This document shows, piece by piece, positions 53,310 to 62,397 of a stretch of 64,000 bases of DNA. Source of the DNA: Spirosoma pollinicola (lineage in GTDB: Bacteria; Bacteroidota; Bacteroidia; Cytophagales; Spirosomataceae). The notes below the pieces were generated by a model that saw only the letters and a program-made list of their open reading frames with translations, made no database searches and had not been told where the DNA came from. Positions within the stretch are counted from its first letter, which is position 1; every line of letters starts with the position of its first letter. The position numbers and the translations under genes are program-made. The stretch covers positions 1,961,027-2,025,026 of the forward strand of contig NZ_CP025096.1 of the NCBI RefSeq assembly GCF_002831565.1, given 5' to 3'.

Positions 53310-54743
53310 TTACATGCGTTGACGTGCATAAACAGTATTCCAACTGTCTTGAAATACCCGACGATATACGCCTATCTGAGCCGGTGCGTTAACCGGAATA
53401 TCGTAACTCGCATTCAGTCGGTGATCACTAATAATATAAGTGACGTTGGCTTGTTCAGCCCGTTTAAAAAACGTATTCAGCGGTATCGCGCCTTTTTCCC
53501 GTTCGAGCAAGTGGAAATAGGTCATCCCCAGAATTTTGTAATTGTCCATCTGCCCAAAGAAAAATTCGATAGGCGCAATTACAGGCGTATGCTTCTCTGG
53601 CATGTAGGAAGCCAACAGGGCGTTGTGGGCTTCGGTGTTTAGTGCCTCTCTATTCTCATTGATGACGTTCACAAATTGCACAACCGATACCAGGCAGTAA
53701 AGAACCAGTAAGACCTGTGCAGCTTTCCGTTGCCAGGCTGGCTGACGAGGCAGATAAGTCGTTAGCCAGAAAGCTATCAGAATAGCAAACCAAGGCATAA
53801 TCAGCAGGAAATAAATGTCTGTAATGCTTTTGGTAAGTAGCCAGAAGGAGATGATCAGTAGCAGCGTATACAGAAAAACGGGCTGTGTCAAAGTAATATA
53901 GCGTCGGAAGGCAATGCCGCACAAGAGAACCAATACCGTTAGGGCAGTTTCATTCTGACCGTAGAAAAAGATTTGATGATAATCTGCAAGAACAGACAGT
54001 TTATCGCTCAAATGAAGATTTTGTTGCGTAGCTGGGTCGCCAAGAAACTGCTTCGCTAACACAGCCAGATTGCCATCCAGCCAGGCATCGAGCCCGTATA
54101 GACTTACAGTTAGCCCACCAGCAATGGAAAACAAAAAAGCAGGTCGCCAACCTATTCGTAAAACAAGCCAACCTGCTCCGGTAACTAAATAGATCAGGCC
54201 ATTTAAATGAGTCAGGGCCGATAACCCAGCCAATATACCCGCCAGAATTGGTTTGGGTTTCGTGGAATCCTGTGTATCCAGCACCAGATAAGAAGCCAAT
54301 CCCAACGCCATGCACATCGTTTCGGGCCGGTTAACGGATATGTATCGAATTAAGGTGCCACAGCCGAAATAGAGCAATACCGATAGCCATTGTTGCTCAC
54401 GGGAAGCCTTTCGGCTGTACTGCCACACTAGATATCCGGCCAACAGGCCAAAAAATATACTTACTAATTTACTGCTCGCTACAGAAAAGCCTGTGAAATA
54501 CATGGTTAGCGCACCAGCATAGACGAACAGCTTATGAAAGACGTATAAGCCAGTTTCCCACCCATTGTAGCCGCGAAATAATTCGGATCGAACCTGACCA
54601 TCCCGTAAAAACCAGAAGGATTGTTCAGCAAACCAGGCTTCATCAAAGTATTCGGCCCTGGAGATAAATGTAATGAATAAAAATACTATCAGTAAGAAAA
54701 GACTACTAGAATAAGTACGTGAAGAGAAAAGCACAAACGGCAT
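53310..54743 (-). CDS. Membrane glycosyltransferase (ArnT/PMT-like, GT39/GT83 type)
   Basis: A 477-residue integral membrane protein with about 9-11 hydrophobic spans. After the first span comes SRAEYFDEAWFAEQSF, with the DE pair typical of the first periplasmic loop in lipid-linked-sugar transferases of the GT39/ArnT type. A large soluble C-terminal tail (about 385-477) follows. It should transfer a sugar from a polyprenyl phosphate donor to an envelope acceptor. Acceptor unknown; the neighbouring lpxB and hldD-like genes hint at lipid A or LPS but are not in one operon with it. Confidence 0.75.
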   Translation of the reverse strand: MPFVLFSSRTYSSSLFLLIVFLFITFISRAEYFDEAWFAEQSFWFLRDGQVRSELFRGYNGWETGLYVFHKLFVYAGALTMYFTGFSVASSKLVSIFFGLLAGYLVWQYSRKASREQQWLSVLLYFGCGTLIRYISVNRPETMCMALGLASYLVLDTQDSTKPKPILAGILAGLSALTHLNGLIYLVTGAGWLVLRIGWRPAFLFSIAGGLTVSLYGLDAWLDGNLAVLAKQFLGDPATQQNLHLSDKLSVLADYHQIFFYGQNETALTVLVLLCGIAFRRYITLTQPVFLYTLLLIISFWLLTKSITDIYFLLIMPWFAILIAFWLTTYLPRQPAWQRKAAQVLLVLYCLVSVVQFVNVINENREALNTEAHNALLASYMPEKHTPVIAPIEFFFGQMDNYKILGMTYFHLLEREKGAIPLNTFFKRAEQANVTYIISDHRLNASYDIPVNAPAQIGVYRRVFQDSWNTVYARQRM

Positions 54744-54841
54744 AGACAGGCTAAAATTTCAGCCAAACCTACTACCGAAAGAGAAATTCACTAGTCTATA
54801 TTCTCATATTTACATACTAATTCTATCCAATGGATTTGGGT

Positions 54842-55960
54842 CTATCGGTGCATTTTCAGGTCCTCTACCATCAACCGACCGGCCCGTTCGGAAGCGCCGG
54901 GGCCACCCATTTTTTTCTGTACCTCAACGTAGCCATCCAGCTGAACAGTACGTCCCGTTTCGCCCGGAAGTATACGGCGGAGTTCGGTAGTAATTTGGTT
55001 CGGCGTAAGATCGTTTTGAATCAACTCCTTCACGATTTCGCGGTTAACAATCAGGTTAACAAGCGAAATAAACGGCACGGCAATCAGGTGTTTGGCTATA
55101 GCATAGCTGATACCGGTTGTTTTGTAACATACCACTTGCGGGATGTTAAGCAGAGCCGTTTCGAGGGTAGCAGTGCCGGAGGTAACGAGTGCGGCCGTTG
55201 CTATGTGCAGGAGATCATACGCGGCATCTTCTACCCGAATCACGGCAGGGTAATTGGCCAGCAAATTATCATACAGATCCTTCGGCAAATTACTTACCGT
55301 ACCAACTACAAACTGGTAGGCCGGGAACTGCGCAACAACCTGAAGCATTGCGGGGAGGATAGAGGTAATTTCCTGATGGCGACTACCAGGCAGCAGAGCG
55401 ACCACAGGTCGCGCATCTATGCCCATTTTTTCACAAAAAGCAGGATCAGGCCGAAATTCGGAAAGAGCATCGAGAAGCGGGTTCCCTACATACTCAACTT
55501 TATAATCGTAACGAGAGAAGAACTCCGTCTCGAATGGTAAAATCGTAAATAAATTATCGACGTTCGCCTTGATTTTTAATGCCCGTCGTTGATTCCAGGC
55601 CCACACTTTCGGTGATATGTAATAGAACACCCGAATGCCGTGTTTTTTGGCAAAGCGGGCCATCCGCAGGTTAAATCCCGCATAGTCGATCAGAATAAGC
55701 ACATCAGGACGATGGGCCAATAGATCGGCCTGGCATTCGCGCATGATTCGGCGAATGGTACCCAGGTTCTTTACTACTTCCAGAAAGCCCATAAAGGCCA
55801 TTTCGCGGTAATGCCGCACCAACACCGCTCCGGCGGCCTCCATTTGCTCCCCACCATAGGCCCGACAATTAGCTGCCGGATCATATTGACGAATAGCCCG
55901 AACGAGATTGGCACCGTGCAGATCGCCGGAGCGTTCACCCGCAATGAGGTAGTAGGTCAT
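54842..55960 (-). CDS. lpxB: Lipid-A-disaccharide synthase
   Basis: A 372-residue GT19 glycosyltransferase of lipid A synthesis, joining UDP-2,3-diacylglucosamine and lipid X to the tetra-acyl disaccharide on the inner membrane face. Characteristic blocks: IAGERSGDLHGANLVRAI, MAFMGFLEVVKNLGTIRR, IDYAGFNLRMARFAKKHG, YYISPKVWAWNQRR, YVGNPLLDAL, LLPGSRHQEI and ALVTSGTATLETALL. Full length. The queD gene lies 52 bp upstream on the same strand, separated by a small hairpin. Confidence 0.95.
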   Translation of the reverse strand: MTYYLIAGERSGDLHGANLVRAIRQYDPAANCRAYGGEQMEAAGAVLVRHYREMAFMGFLEVVKNLGTIRRIMRECQADLLAHRPDVLILIDYAGFNLRMARFAKKHGIRVFYYISPKVWAWNQRRALKIKANVDNLFTILPFETEFFSRYDYKVEYVGNPLLDALSEFRPDPAFCEKMGIDARPVVALLPGSRHQEITSILPAMLQVVAQFPAYQFVVGTVSNLPKDLYDNLLANYPAVIRVEDAAYDLLHIATAALVTSGTATLETALLNIPQVVCYKTTGISYAIAKHLIAVPFISLVNLIVNREIVKELIQNDLTPNQITTELRRILPGETGRTVQLDGYVEVQKKMGGPGASERAGRLMVEDLKMHR

Positions 55961-55973
55961 GAATATATAGGTA

Positions 55974-55995
55974 GAGACGCAAGGGATTGCGTCTC
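55974..55995 (-). terminator. Hairpin between queD and lpxB
   Basis: GAGACGCAA (55974-55982) pairs with 55987-55995 around GGGA. It fills much of the 52-bp gap; there is no clear T run on the minus strand, so it may weaken rather than end transcription. Confidence 0.55.
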
Positions 55996-56012
55996 ATATG
56001 CGTCAGCAAATA

Positions 56013-56429
56013 TCATTCGCCAAAGTAGTCCACGAAGTTTTTCGGGGTTTCAATGAGTCGAAGTTGATGCAGGTGTGCGTCTGTAACGGGTTCGAGCGCA
56101 CGTTCGAGAATTTTCCAGATTTCCATAACGAAGATTTCGCAACTGGCCATTTTGCCCTGCATAAAATCTACATCGAGATTCAGATTTTTGTGATCCACCT
56201 TTTCGATCACTTCCCGTTTAACGATATCGCCCAGCAACTTGAGGTCAATCACAAATCCCGTATCAGGATCGGGTTGGCCCTTCACTGTCACGATCAATTC
56301 AAAATTGTGCCCGTGCCAGTTTACGTTTGCACAAGGGCCAAATACCTCTTTATTACGCTCTTCTGACCAGGCCGGATTATAGAGCCGGTGAGCTGCGTTG
56401 AAATGTTCAACTCTGTTAATATATACCAT
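56013..56429 (-). CDS. queD: 6-carboxytetrahydropterin synthase
   Basis: A 138-residue QueD/PTPS-family enzyme making 6-carboxytetrahydropterin for queuosine synthesis. Zinc histidines appear in VEHFNAAHRLYNP and NWHGHNFELIV, with the cysteine in FGPCANVN and the aspartate-histidine relay near KVDHKNLNLDV. The conserved GFVIDLKLLGDIVK is present. A near-perfect promoter box (56484-56491) precedes it. The next gene, lpxB, is functionally unrelated. Confidence 0.93.
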   Translation of the reverse strand: MVYINRVEHFNAAHRLYNPAWSEERNKEVFGPCANVNWHGHNFELIVTVKGQPDPDTGFVIDLKLLGDIVKREVIEKVDHKNLNLDVDFMQGKMASCEIFVMEIWKILERALEPVTDAHLHQLRLIETPKNFVDYFGE

Positions 56430-56483
56430 TACTCTGGTTTAGATGGGGCGGTTGCCAGAAACGCCGATTTGACAATTAAAACG

Positions 56484-56491
56484 CAAAGGTA
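56484..56491 (-). promoter_or_regulatory. -7 box TACCTTTG for queD
   Basis: Perfect TAnnTTTG on the minus strand, 54 bases upstream of the queD start; TTTA lies near the -33 distance. Confidence 0.6.
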
Positions 56492-56618
56492 CGAACACTT
56501 CAGACGCTATAAAAGCCTTATTCATTCGTAAACACAGACAGACATTAAGCTAGTACCATATAAAATAAATCCAATTTAATCAGGAAATACGCTATTCATT
56601 TGTGTATCTAAAAACCCG

Positions 56619-56626
56619 TATCTTTA
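56619..56626 (+). promoter_or_regulatory. Promoter of the epimerase gene (TATCTTTA)
   Basis: TATCTTTA is one base off TAnnTTTG; TTTG at 56599-56602 lies 16 bases upstream, the same spacing as before hisB. The start codon is 72 bases downstream. Confidence 0.5.
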
Positions 56627-56698
56627 CAGCCGTTTTGCCCTGCTACACGTCACTACTTAACTAGTTATCACCACAAACACGTTTACGACCACCTCTTT

Positions 56699-57664
56699 AT
56701 GATCATTGTTACGGGAGCCGCCGGTTTTATTGGGAGCTGTTTAATCAGCAAGCTGAATCAGGAAAATTTCAATTTCATCATCGCCGTTGATGATTTTTCG
56801 TATCCTGAGAAAGAAGCCAATCTGGTCGGTAAACGTATTCAGGAGCGTGTAGATCGGGAAGTGTTTTTTGACTGGCTTGACCAGAATTATCACGAGGTCG
56901 AGTTTATTTTTCACATTGGTGCCCGCACAGATACAACCGAGTTTGATCGGCAGATTTTCGAACACCTGAATGTTGAGTATTCCAAGCAAATCTGGAACCG
57001 CTGTATCGAGTATCAAATCCCGCTCGTATATGCCTCATCGGCAGCGACCTACGGCCTGGGCGAGTTGGGGTATGATGATAATGAATCGCTGATTCCGCAG
57101 TTAAAACCCCTCAACCCCTATGGCGACTCGAAAAACGAATTCGACATTTGGGCGCTGGAACAGGAACGTAAGCCGTTCTTCTGGGCAGGTCTGAAATTCT
57201 TCAACGTCTACGGCCCCAATGAATACCACAAAGGACGAATGGCCTCGGTCATTTTCCATACGTTCAAGCAGATCAAAGAATCAGGCAAAATGAAGCTGTT
57301 CCGGTCGCATAACCCCGATTTTGCCGATGGCGAGCAGATGCGTGATTTTGTGTATGTGAAAGACTTAGTGGAAGTTTGTTCGTTTTTAATGCACCATCGG
57401 CGCAACTCCGGCATTTATAATCTCGGTAGTGGTAAAGCCCGCACGTTCCTCGATTTAGCCAAAAATACGTTCTACGCCCTCGACATAGAACCTGTTATTA
57501 GTTTCGTAGATACCCCCGTCGATATTCGAGATAAATATCAGTATTTTACACAAGCCAACATGGCCAAGCTTCGCTCTATAGGCTACGACCGCCCATTCGC
57601 ATCGCTGGAAGAGGGTATCTCGGATTACGTAAAAAACTACCTGAGCAAAGGTGAGTATTTGTAA
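56699..57664 (+). CDS. hldD: ADP-L-glycero-D-manno-heptose 6-epimerase-like protein
   Basis: A 321-residue NAD(P)-dependent extended short-chain dehydrogenase/epimerase. Cofactor loop VTGAAGFIGSCLI, catalytic Ser/Thr in ASSAATYGLGE and Tyr-x3-Lys in NPYGDSKNEFD; LKFFNVYGPNEYHKGRMASV and QMRDFVYVKDLVEVC are typical of HldD (RfaD), which makes the heptose donor for LPS inner core. Length fits (about 310-325). No other heptose genes are in the window, so the symbol rests on sequence blocks alone. Confidence 0.85.
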   Translation: MIIVTGAAGFIGSCLISKLNQENFNFIIAVDDFSYPEKEANLVGKRIQERVDREVFFDWLDQNYHEVEFIFHIGARTDTTEFDRQIFEHLNVEYSKQIWNRCIEYQIPLVYASSAATYGLGELGYDDNESLIPQLKPLNPYGDSKNEFDIWALEQERKPFFWAGLKFFNVYGPNEYHKGRMASVIFHTFKQIKESGKMKLFRSHNPDFADGEQMRDFVYVKDLVEVCSFLMHHRRNSGIYNLGSGKARTFLDLAKNTFYALDIEPVISFVDTPVDIRDKYQYFTQANMAKLRSIGYDRPFASLEEGISDYVKNYLSKGEYL

Positions 57665-57690
57665 ATACTTTTTTTGACGACAGAAAACAG

Positions 57691-59004
57691 TTAATTGATT
57701 GTACCCGGCAATATCAATTCGCTGGTGAATGTAAAGTCCTGCCAGTCGAGATGTAATTCTCCCCCTAACAACATGGTTAAACGGTGGCTAATCCACAGGC
57801 CTAATCCATGCCCTTCTTTGAGTGGGTCGGCCCGAAAATAGGGTTGTAGTAGATCGAGCGTAGAGCCACTCTTCCGAATCGTCTGATTTTGCACCTTAAT
57901 GATCCAGCCAGTAGAATAGGTAGCCTGAACGAGAACGTTGGTCCCTCCTGCTGCGTACTTAATTGCATTTTCGATCAAATTCAGTACGATGTGTTCCAGT
58001 TTAACAGCATCCGTCAATACACTTTCCTGGCTCGAATCGTCTGGCTCAAACTGCACATTTACTTCGTAGTCAGTAGACAAACTTGTTAGTTGAGTTAAGC
58101 AACGACTGACTAAAGCAGGCACACTGACGTCGCTAAGCTTGAGCGCCTGTTTGGTATCTTCGGGGCGGCTCAATGTCAGAAACTCGTCCAGCAAACGCGC
58201 TAACCGGCTTACTTCATCCAGTTGACTGGCCAAAAACGGCTTTACCGTTCTATCAAGCTGTTCATTGCCAATGGTCACCTCCAGACCCGTTTTCATGATC
58301 GTCAGGGGTGTTCGGAGTTCATGGGCAGCCGCGCCAAAGAAATTGCGCTGCAAGTCTACATTTTCCCGAATTCGCTCCAGCATACGGTTCAGGGTATCGG
58401 TTAGCTGGTACAGTTCATCACGGGATTTTGGCAGTGTAATCTGGCTACTGGTGGTGGCATTGCTTATCGCATTAGCCTGATCAACAATTGACTGAATCGG
58501 ACGCAGCAGCCAACCGGCAACAATGTAGCCAGCCCCAAAAGCGAGCCCAAGGCTTAGCAGCCAACCTAGGCTGAACACCCATCGTAGCTGATTTATATCC
58601 TGCCGCAGGCTCATGTCAGGCACAGCCAGTGTTAGCGTAATGAGCCCATCGGGTGCCTGCTCAGTGCTTGTTTGAGCCGTTATGGCCCGATACGAATGCG
58701 GACGCGAGCCTTTAGCCCGACCGGAACGCGATATATCTGAAAAACCAGGACTGTGGAAGAGTTCACGTTGTCGGCCGTAGGCATGATACACCACCTGCAT
58801 TCGTTCGCGTTCGGTGGGCAAGGGCAAGATAACCGGGTCCACACTCACCAATGACAACAACCAGCTGGCCCGTGTTTGGGTAGCCCGGTCAAAAGCAACC
58901 TGCAAGCTTTTTTCAGCGTGATTGAGCATCAACCAACCCGCCAGCAGGCTTACCCCGGCAAAAACCGCCGTAACGGCCAGCACAATGCGACTGCGCAGGC
59001 TCAT
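57691..59004 (-). CDS. Sensor histidine kinase (HAMP, HisKA)
   Basis: A 437-residue inner-membrane kinase. Span 1 about 7-27, periplasmic loop about 28-140, span 2 about 142-166, HAMP about 167-215, HisKA with His228 in FFGAAAHELRTPLTIMK, and HATPase with VLNLIENAIKYAAGG. The final ATP-lid block HGLGLWISHRL is the G2 box. The start codon overlaps the response regulator stop by four bases (59001-59004), the regulator being upstream, so the two are coupled. Stimulus unknown. Confidence 0.92.
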   Translation of the reverse strand: MSLRSRIVLAVTAVFAGVSLLAGWLMLNHAEKSLQVAFDRATQTRASWLLSLVSVDPVILPLPTERERMQVVYHAYGRQRELFHSPGFSDISRSGRAKGSRPHSYRAITAQTSTEQAPDGLITLTLAVPDMSLRQDINQLRWVFSLGWLLSLGLAFGAGYIVAGWLLRPIQSIVDQANAISNATTSSQITLPKSRDELYQLTDTLNRMLERIRENVDLQRNFFGAAAHELRTPLTIMKTGLEVTIGNEQLDRTVKPFLASQLDEVSRLARLLDEFLTLSRPEDTKQALKLSDVSVPALVSRCLTQLTSLSTDYEVNVQFEPDDSSQESVLTDAVKLEHIVLNLIENAIKYAAGGTNVLVQATYSTGWIIKVQNQTIRKSGSTLDLLQPYFRADPLKEGHGLGLWISHRLTMLLGGELHLDWQDFTFTSELILPGTIN

Positions 59005-59672
59005 GGCGTTTTGAGCCGATAACCCCGGCTAATTAGCGTTTCAATCAGGCCAGTGGTACCAATGGCGTCAAGTTTTTTCCGCAGTTGGTAAATATGGACC
59101 TCAATAACATTGCTGCCCATATCGAAATCGACCGACCAGACCTTCTCGGCAATTTCATTTTTAGTCACCAATTGCCCGGCCTTACGCATCAGCAATTCGA
59201 GCAGGGCAAATTCACGGTTAGTCAGTTCGAGCGTCGTTTTACTTTTGGAAACCTCATGCTTAATGAGCCGCATTTCCAGATCGGCTACCCGTAAAACAAC
59301 ATCATCGCCTGTGGTAGTTCGGCGTTGTAGCACGCGAATACGAGCCAGTAATTCATTAAAATCGAACGGCTTTCGCAAGTAATCGACTGCGCCTAAATCC
59401 AGTCCCTGCACCACCTTATCCGGATCACTCAGCGCCGACAGAATCATAACCGGAACGGTTAGCCCGAACGAACGCAGGTTTTGCAAGACTTCAAAGCCCG
59501 TTTGTCCGGGCAGCATCAGATCGAGAAGCACCAGGTCATATAGTCCACCGGCAATATGATTGAGCCCCTCAGAACCTGAGTGGGTTAGATCGGCGACATG
59601 GCCGTGTTGCTCCAGCCCCTGTTTAATAAACCGGGCCAGTTTACGCTCGTCTTCGATAATCAGGATTTTCAA
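59001..59672 (-). CDS. OmpR/PhoB-family response regulator
   Basis: A 223-residue response regulator: receiver domain (about 1-120) with IIEDERKLARF, phosphoacceptor Asp51 in LVLLDLMLPGQTGFEVL, and VDYLRKPFDFNELLAR; winged-helix DNA-binding domain (about 130-223) with LTNREFALLELLMRKAGQLVT and VEVHIYQLRKKLD-like end (IEVHIYQLRKKLDAIG). It acts with the kinase whose gene overlaps its 3' end. The secreted repeat protein at 59761-60576 lies upstream on the same strand, its gap filled by a hairpin, and is a likely target or signal-linked partner. Confidence 0.93.
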   Translation of the reverse strand: MKILIIEDERKLARFIKQGLEQHGHVADLTHSGSEGLNHIAGGLYDLVLLDLMLPGQTGFEVLQNLRSFGLTVPVMILSALSDPDKVVQGLDLGAVDYLRKPFDFNELLARIRVLQRRTTTGDDVVLRVADLEMRLIKHEVSKSKTTLELTNREFALLELLMRKAGQLVTKNEIAEKVWSVDFDMGSNVIEVHIYQLRKKLDAIGTTGLIETLISRGYRLKTP

Positions 59673-59678
59673 TTGGCG

Positions 59679-59758
59679 AAAGAGTGAATGAGCGAAAGAG
59701 CGAAAAGTTGTTAGGCATGCTATTTTCCCGTACCCACTCTTTTGCTATTTCGCTCTTT
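59679..59758. repeat. Hairpin of GAGYGAAA words filling the gap (site 4)
   Basis: Arm 59679-59702 pairs with 59735-59758 in 19 of 24 positions. It starts seven bases upstream of the regulator start codon and ends three bases before the stop of the gene at 59761. Confidence 0.7.
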
Positions 59759-59760
59759 AA

Positions 59761-60576
59761 TTAGCGTACCAAATATTGTTGTCCGTTAATGGTTAATACC
59801 GACGCTCGGAGAACGTTCACTTTCTCAAGGTGCACCTGCCCATCTCTGAGGGTCTTAGGATAGCCCTGCACGGTTATTGTGCTTCCTTTTTTGGCCAAAT
59901 CCGTAAGTTGATACGCTACATGGGGCGGAATGCTCACGATAGTTTTGTCATCCAGCACCAACCCGCTAACACGCCCTCCCCGATCGAGTCGATAATCGGC
60001 AATCTTGCCGGTAGCGGTCGTTAACGCGGGTGCATCGGGTACTGTTGTGGGACGAACGGGGGGCGCATCGAGAACCGTCACTTTCCCTGCGGTCAGGCTG
60101 TTCATCCGGAAACGAGTTTCGCCGGTTGGTGCTGTTTCAGAAAAGCCGGTAACGCTTACGGTGCTGCCAGCCTTGATAGCTTTCTGAACCTGCGTACCCA
60201 AGTGAGGGGGAAATTTAACGGTAGTTGTCGGGCCTGAGCCAGCGTTGAGCGTGAAGCCATCAAGAATGAAGTCGTCATTGCCGACAAACTGCCCGACTGT
60301 ACCCGAAACGGTTGTTAATGAGGTGAGTCCGCCAGCCGGATGCCTCCTGCCTGGCTCCTGTTCATCACCTCTATCATCGCGCCCGAATCCAGGACCGGGT
60401 TTACCATGCCGACGACCTGGTCCGCCGGGATGTGGAGCATCGCCATCAGGCCCTTTCATCGCTAATGCCGGCTCATTTGGTGGAACGGGCCCTGCCGGGT
60501 TCTGAGCATGAGCTAAGGGCGAAGATAAAGTCGAAATAATAAGGGCGAGGGCAATTAATTTTGCGTTAGTTTCCAT
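59761..60576 (-). CDS. Secreted protein with two OB-like repeats and a Pro/Gly-rich linker
   Basis: A 271-residue exported protein, not a family I can name with certainty (it resembles DUF5666-type proteins). Signal peptide METNAKLIALALIISTLSSPLAHA, then a linker rich in Gly, Pro, Arg, Asp (about 25-85), then two similar domains: TVSGTVGQFVGNDDFILDGF with TVKFPPHLGTQVQ and GSTVSVTGFSET (about 90-165), and TGKIADYRLDRGG with VSIPPHVAYQL and GSTITVQGYPKT (about 188-255). The repeats suggest small beta-barrel folds. It lies upstream of a two-component pair and may be cotranscribed with it. Confidence 0.7.
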   Translation of the reverse strand: METNAKLIALALIISTLSSPLAHAQNPAGPVPPNEPALAMKGPDGDAPHPGGPGRRHGKPGPGFGRDDRGDEQEPGRRHPAGGLTSLTTVSGTVGQFVGNDDFILDGFTLNAGSGPTTTVKFPPHLGTQVQKAIKAGSTVSVTGFSETAPTGETRFRMNSLTAGKVTVLDAPPVRPTTVPDAPALTTATGKIADYRLDRGGRVSGLVLDDKTIVSIPPHVAYQLTDLAKKGSTITVQGYPKTLRDGQVHLEKVNVLRASVLTINGQQYLVR

Positions 60577-60609
60577 TAGTCAATTGTTGTTTACTGTTGA
60601 TTACGGAAG

Positions 60610-60617
60610 CAAAACTA
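60610..60617 (-). promoter_or_regulatory. -7 box TAGTTTTG
   Basis: Perfect TAnnTTTG on the minus strand, 34 bases upstream of the secreted repeat protein start (60576). It may drive the three-gene unit with the two-component pair; no -33 match is clear. Confidence 0.5.
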
Positions 60618-60673
60618 TAACTGCCACATAAGGCCCATCTGAACTGGAAATTAATTTTTCTTCATCTCAGGAT

Positions 60674-62254
60674 TTACTCCCAGATCACTTCAATAACTTC
60701 CTTTTTCATATCCACTGTCGTCTGTTTTTCGTCGCTTGCCCGACGTAAAATCAATTTGCCGTTACTGACTTTCACGGCTTCCTGCTGCAACACATGCGTA
60801 GCGTCTTTTTTATGGAATACAGAAACCGCCACCTCACTGGTAGAAATAGGCAGGGTCATCGTTTTGCCGGTGGCCTGCACAACACGCGGCACAGCGGGCA
60901 ATTCCTGATTGCGAAGTAATGCCAGCGCCCGCGATGCCTGAGGGACGCCGTACCCAACGTAATTATTTCCGTACGGATACAAATGCGCTGACTTTTCAAT
61001 AATAGCCATCACTTCTTTGTTTGTCAGTTTTGGATTTGCCTGCATAATACAGGCGGCAAATCCGGTAATTACCGGAGCCGATAAGGACGTTCCGTATAGC
61101 GAAAAACAAGACACATTCGGCTTTAAATACGCCAGATTCTCAGGGCCGATACTGCTGTAACCGATGCGGTTCCAAAGTCGGGCGTTTGTAGCGCCAATAG
61201 CCAGCACACCCTGCGCATCGGCGGGCGTGCTGATAATGCGCCACGAGCGATCTTCACCCTCGTTACCGGCCGATACAATAATCAAAATCCCTTTTTTATC
61301 GGCGGCTATCTGCGCGGCTTTGCTGATAAGACTTGTATGGCCATCCATCTGGCCCGGTTCGTAATTGTCTTTAGGGTTGCTCATGCCCTTCGCATAGCCC
61401 AGCGAAGTGTTTATGAGCCGAACACCGAGGCTGTCCATCCACTCCATCGCAGCCACCCAATTATCTTCCTCACCCCGGTATTCCCGATTTCCCTGATCTG
61501 TGCGGGCCAGGTAAAATGTTGCATCGGTGGCTAGTCCGAACTGGATGTTTTCGGTCGGGTCGCTGCCTGCAATGGCCGCCAGCACCTCCGTACCGTGAAA
61601 ATCGGCGCTGGATTCGAGTGTTCGAAGGAGGTCATTATTGGTTTTCTTCTCGTTCACATAATCGCGCACACGCTTAACGCCCCCGCGGGCAAATACATGC
61701 TTAAGCGCATTGGCCGAATCGGCACCAAAGAAACCAGCATCAATAACACCAATGTTCACGAATCGACCGGTCAGTCCCGCCCTTACAAAGTCGGGAGCCT
61801 GAATCTGCGACATGACCGGAGCCAGTTGAGGGTTTGCCGGTAAGTCGATCGAGGTGATTACAATTGCCGGATCAATGGCCTGAATTCCCTTCACAAAAGG
61901 CATCTTCACGACCTGTGCATATTGCCGGGGTGTTAGCCGGGCCGACACCGCATTGAGCCAGCGTGACTGGCAAATAGGCTGAACCCCTGCTTGTTTAAGC
62001 CGATTTAGATAGGCTGTCGATACAGGCTGATCCGTATCATCCAGTGGTAAATTCTGCGTCCTGCGCTGAGCAATAGCCGTTGGCGATAAAGCGGCAGGCG
62101 ATACACGGTCTCTATCAGTTAGTAGAACCCAATATTTAAGGTCTCTGGCTGGCGGGGCAGGCACAACCTGGGTTTGTGCGGGCTGTGCCAATACAGGCAG
62201 GACCTGCACAAAAAGCGTCAGCAGGCAAAATACTACAGATAGTCGACGTGTCAT
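60674..62254 (-). CDS. Secreted S8 family serine peptidase (subtilase)
   Basis: A 526-residue subtilisin-like protease with a signal peptide (RLSVVFCLLTLFVQVLPVLA). An N-terminal propeptide-like region (about 35-135) is followed by the catalytic domain with Asp172 in GVIDAGFFG, His220 in ADFHGTEVLAAIAG, oxyanion Asn331 in VSAGNEGED and Ser390 in YGTSLSAPVITG. The C-terminal part (about 440-526) is a small beta domain without a recognisable T9SS sorting signal. Probably periplasmic or cell-surface. Divergent from the aminopeptidase P gene. Confidence 0.93.
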   Translation of the reverse strand: MTRRLSVVFCLLTLFVQVLPVLAQPAQTQVVPAPPARDLKYWVLLTDRDRVSPAALSPTAIAQRRTQNLPLDDTDQPVSTAYLNRLKQAGVQPICQSRWLNAVSARLTPRQYAQVVKMPFVKGIQAIDPAIVITSIDLPANPQLAPVMSQIQAPDFVRAGLTGRFVNIGVIDAGFFGADSANALKHVFARGGVKRVRDYVNEKKTNNDLLRTLESSADFHGTEVLAAIAGSDPTENIQFGLATDATFYLARTDQGNREYRGEEDNWVAAMEWMDSLGVRLINTSLGYAKGMSNPKDNYEPGQMDGHTSLISKAAQIAADKKGILIIVSAGNEGEDRSWRIISTPADAQGVLAIGATNARLWNRIGYSSIGPENLAYLKPNVSCFSLYGTSLSAPVITGFAACIMQANPKLTNKEVMAIIEKSAHLYPYGNNYVGYGVPQASRALALLRNQELPAVPRVVQATGKTMTLPISTSEVAVSVFHKKDATHVLQQEAVKVSNGKLILRRASDEKQTTVDMKKEVIEVIWE

Positions 62255-62397
62255 GGTTAGTTTAGGAAGACAGATAAGCTGGCAATAACGTTAAATACAA
62301 ACCGGATAGAGTCTAAACACAAAAACGCGCAGAAACTCTTATTGCTTTTGAGTTTCTTTGCAAACTTAAACACAAATGCGCCCTCAACAGCCACGAT

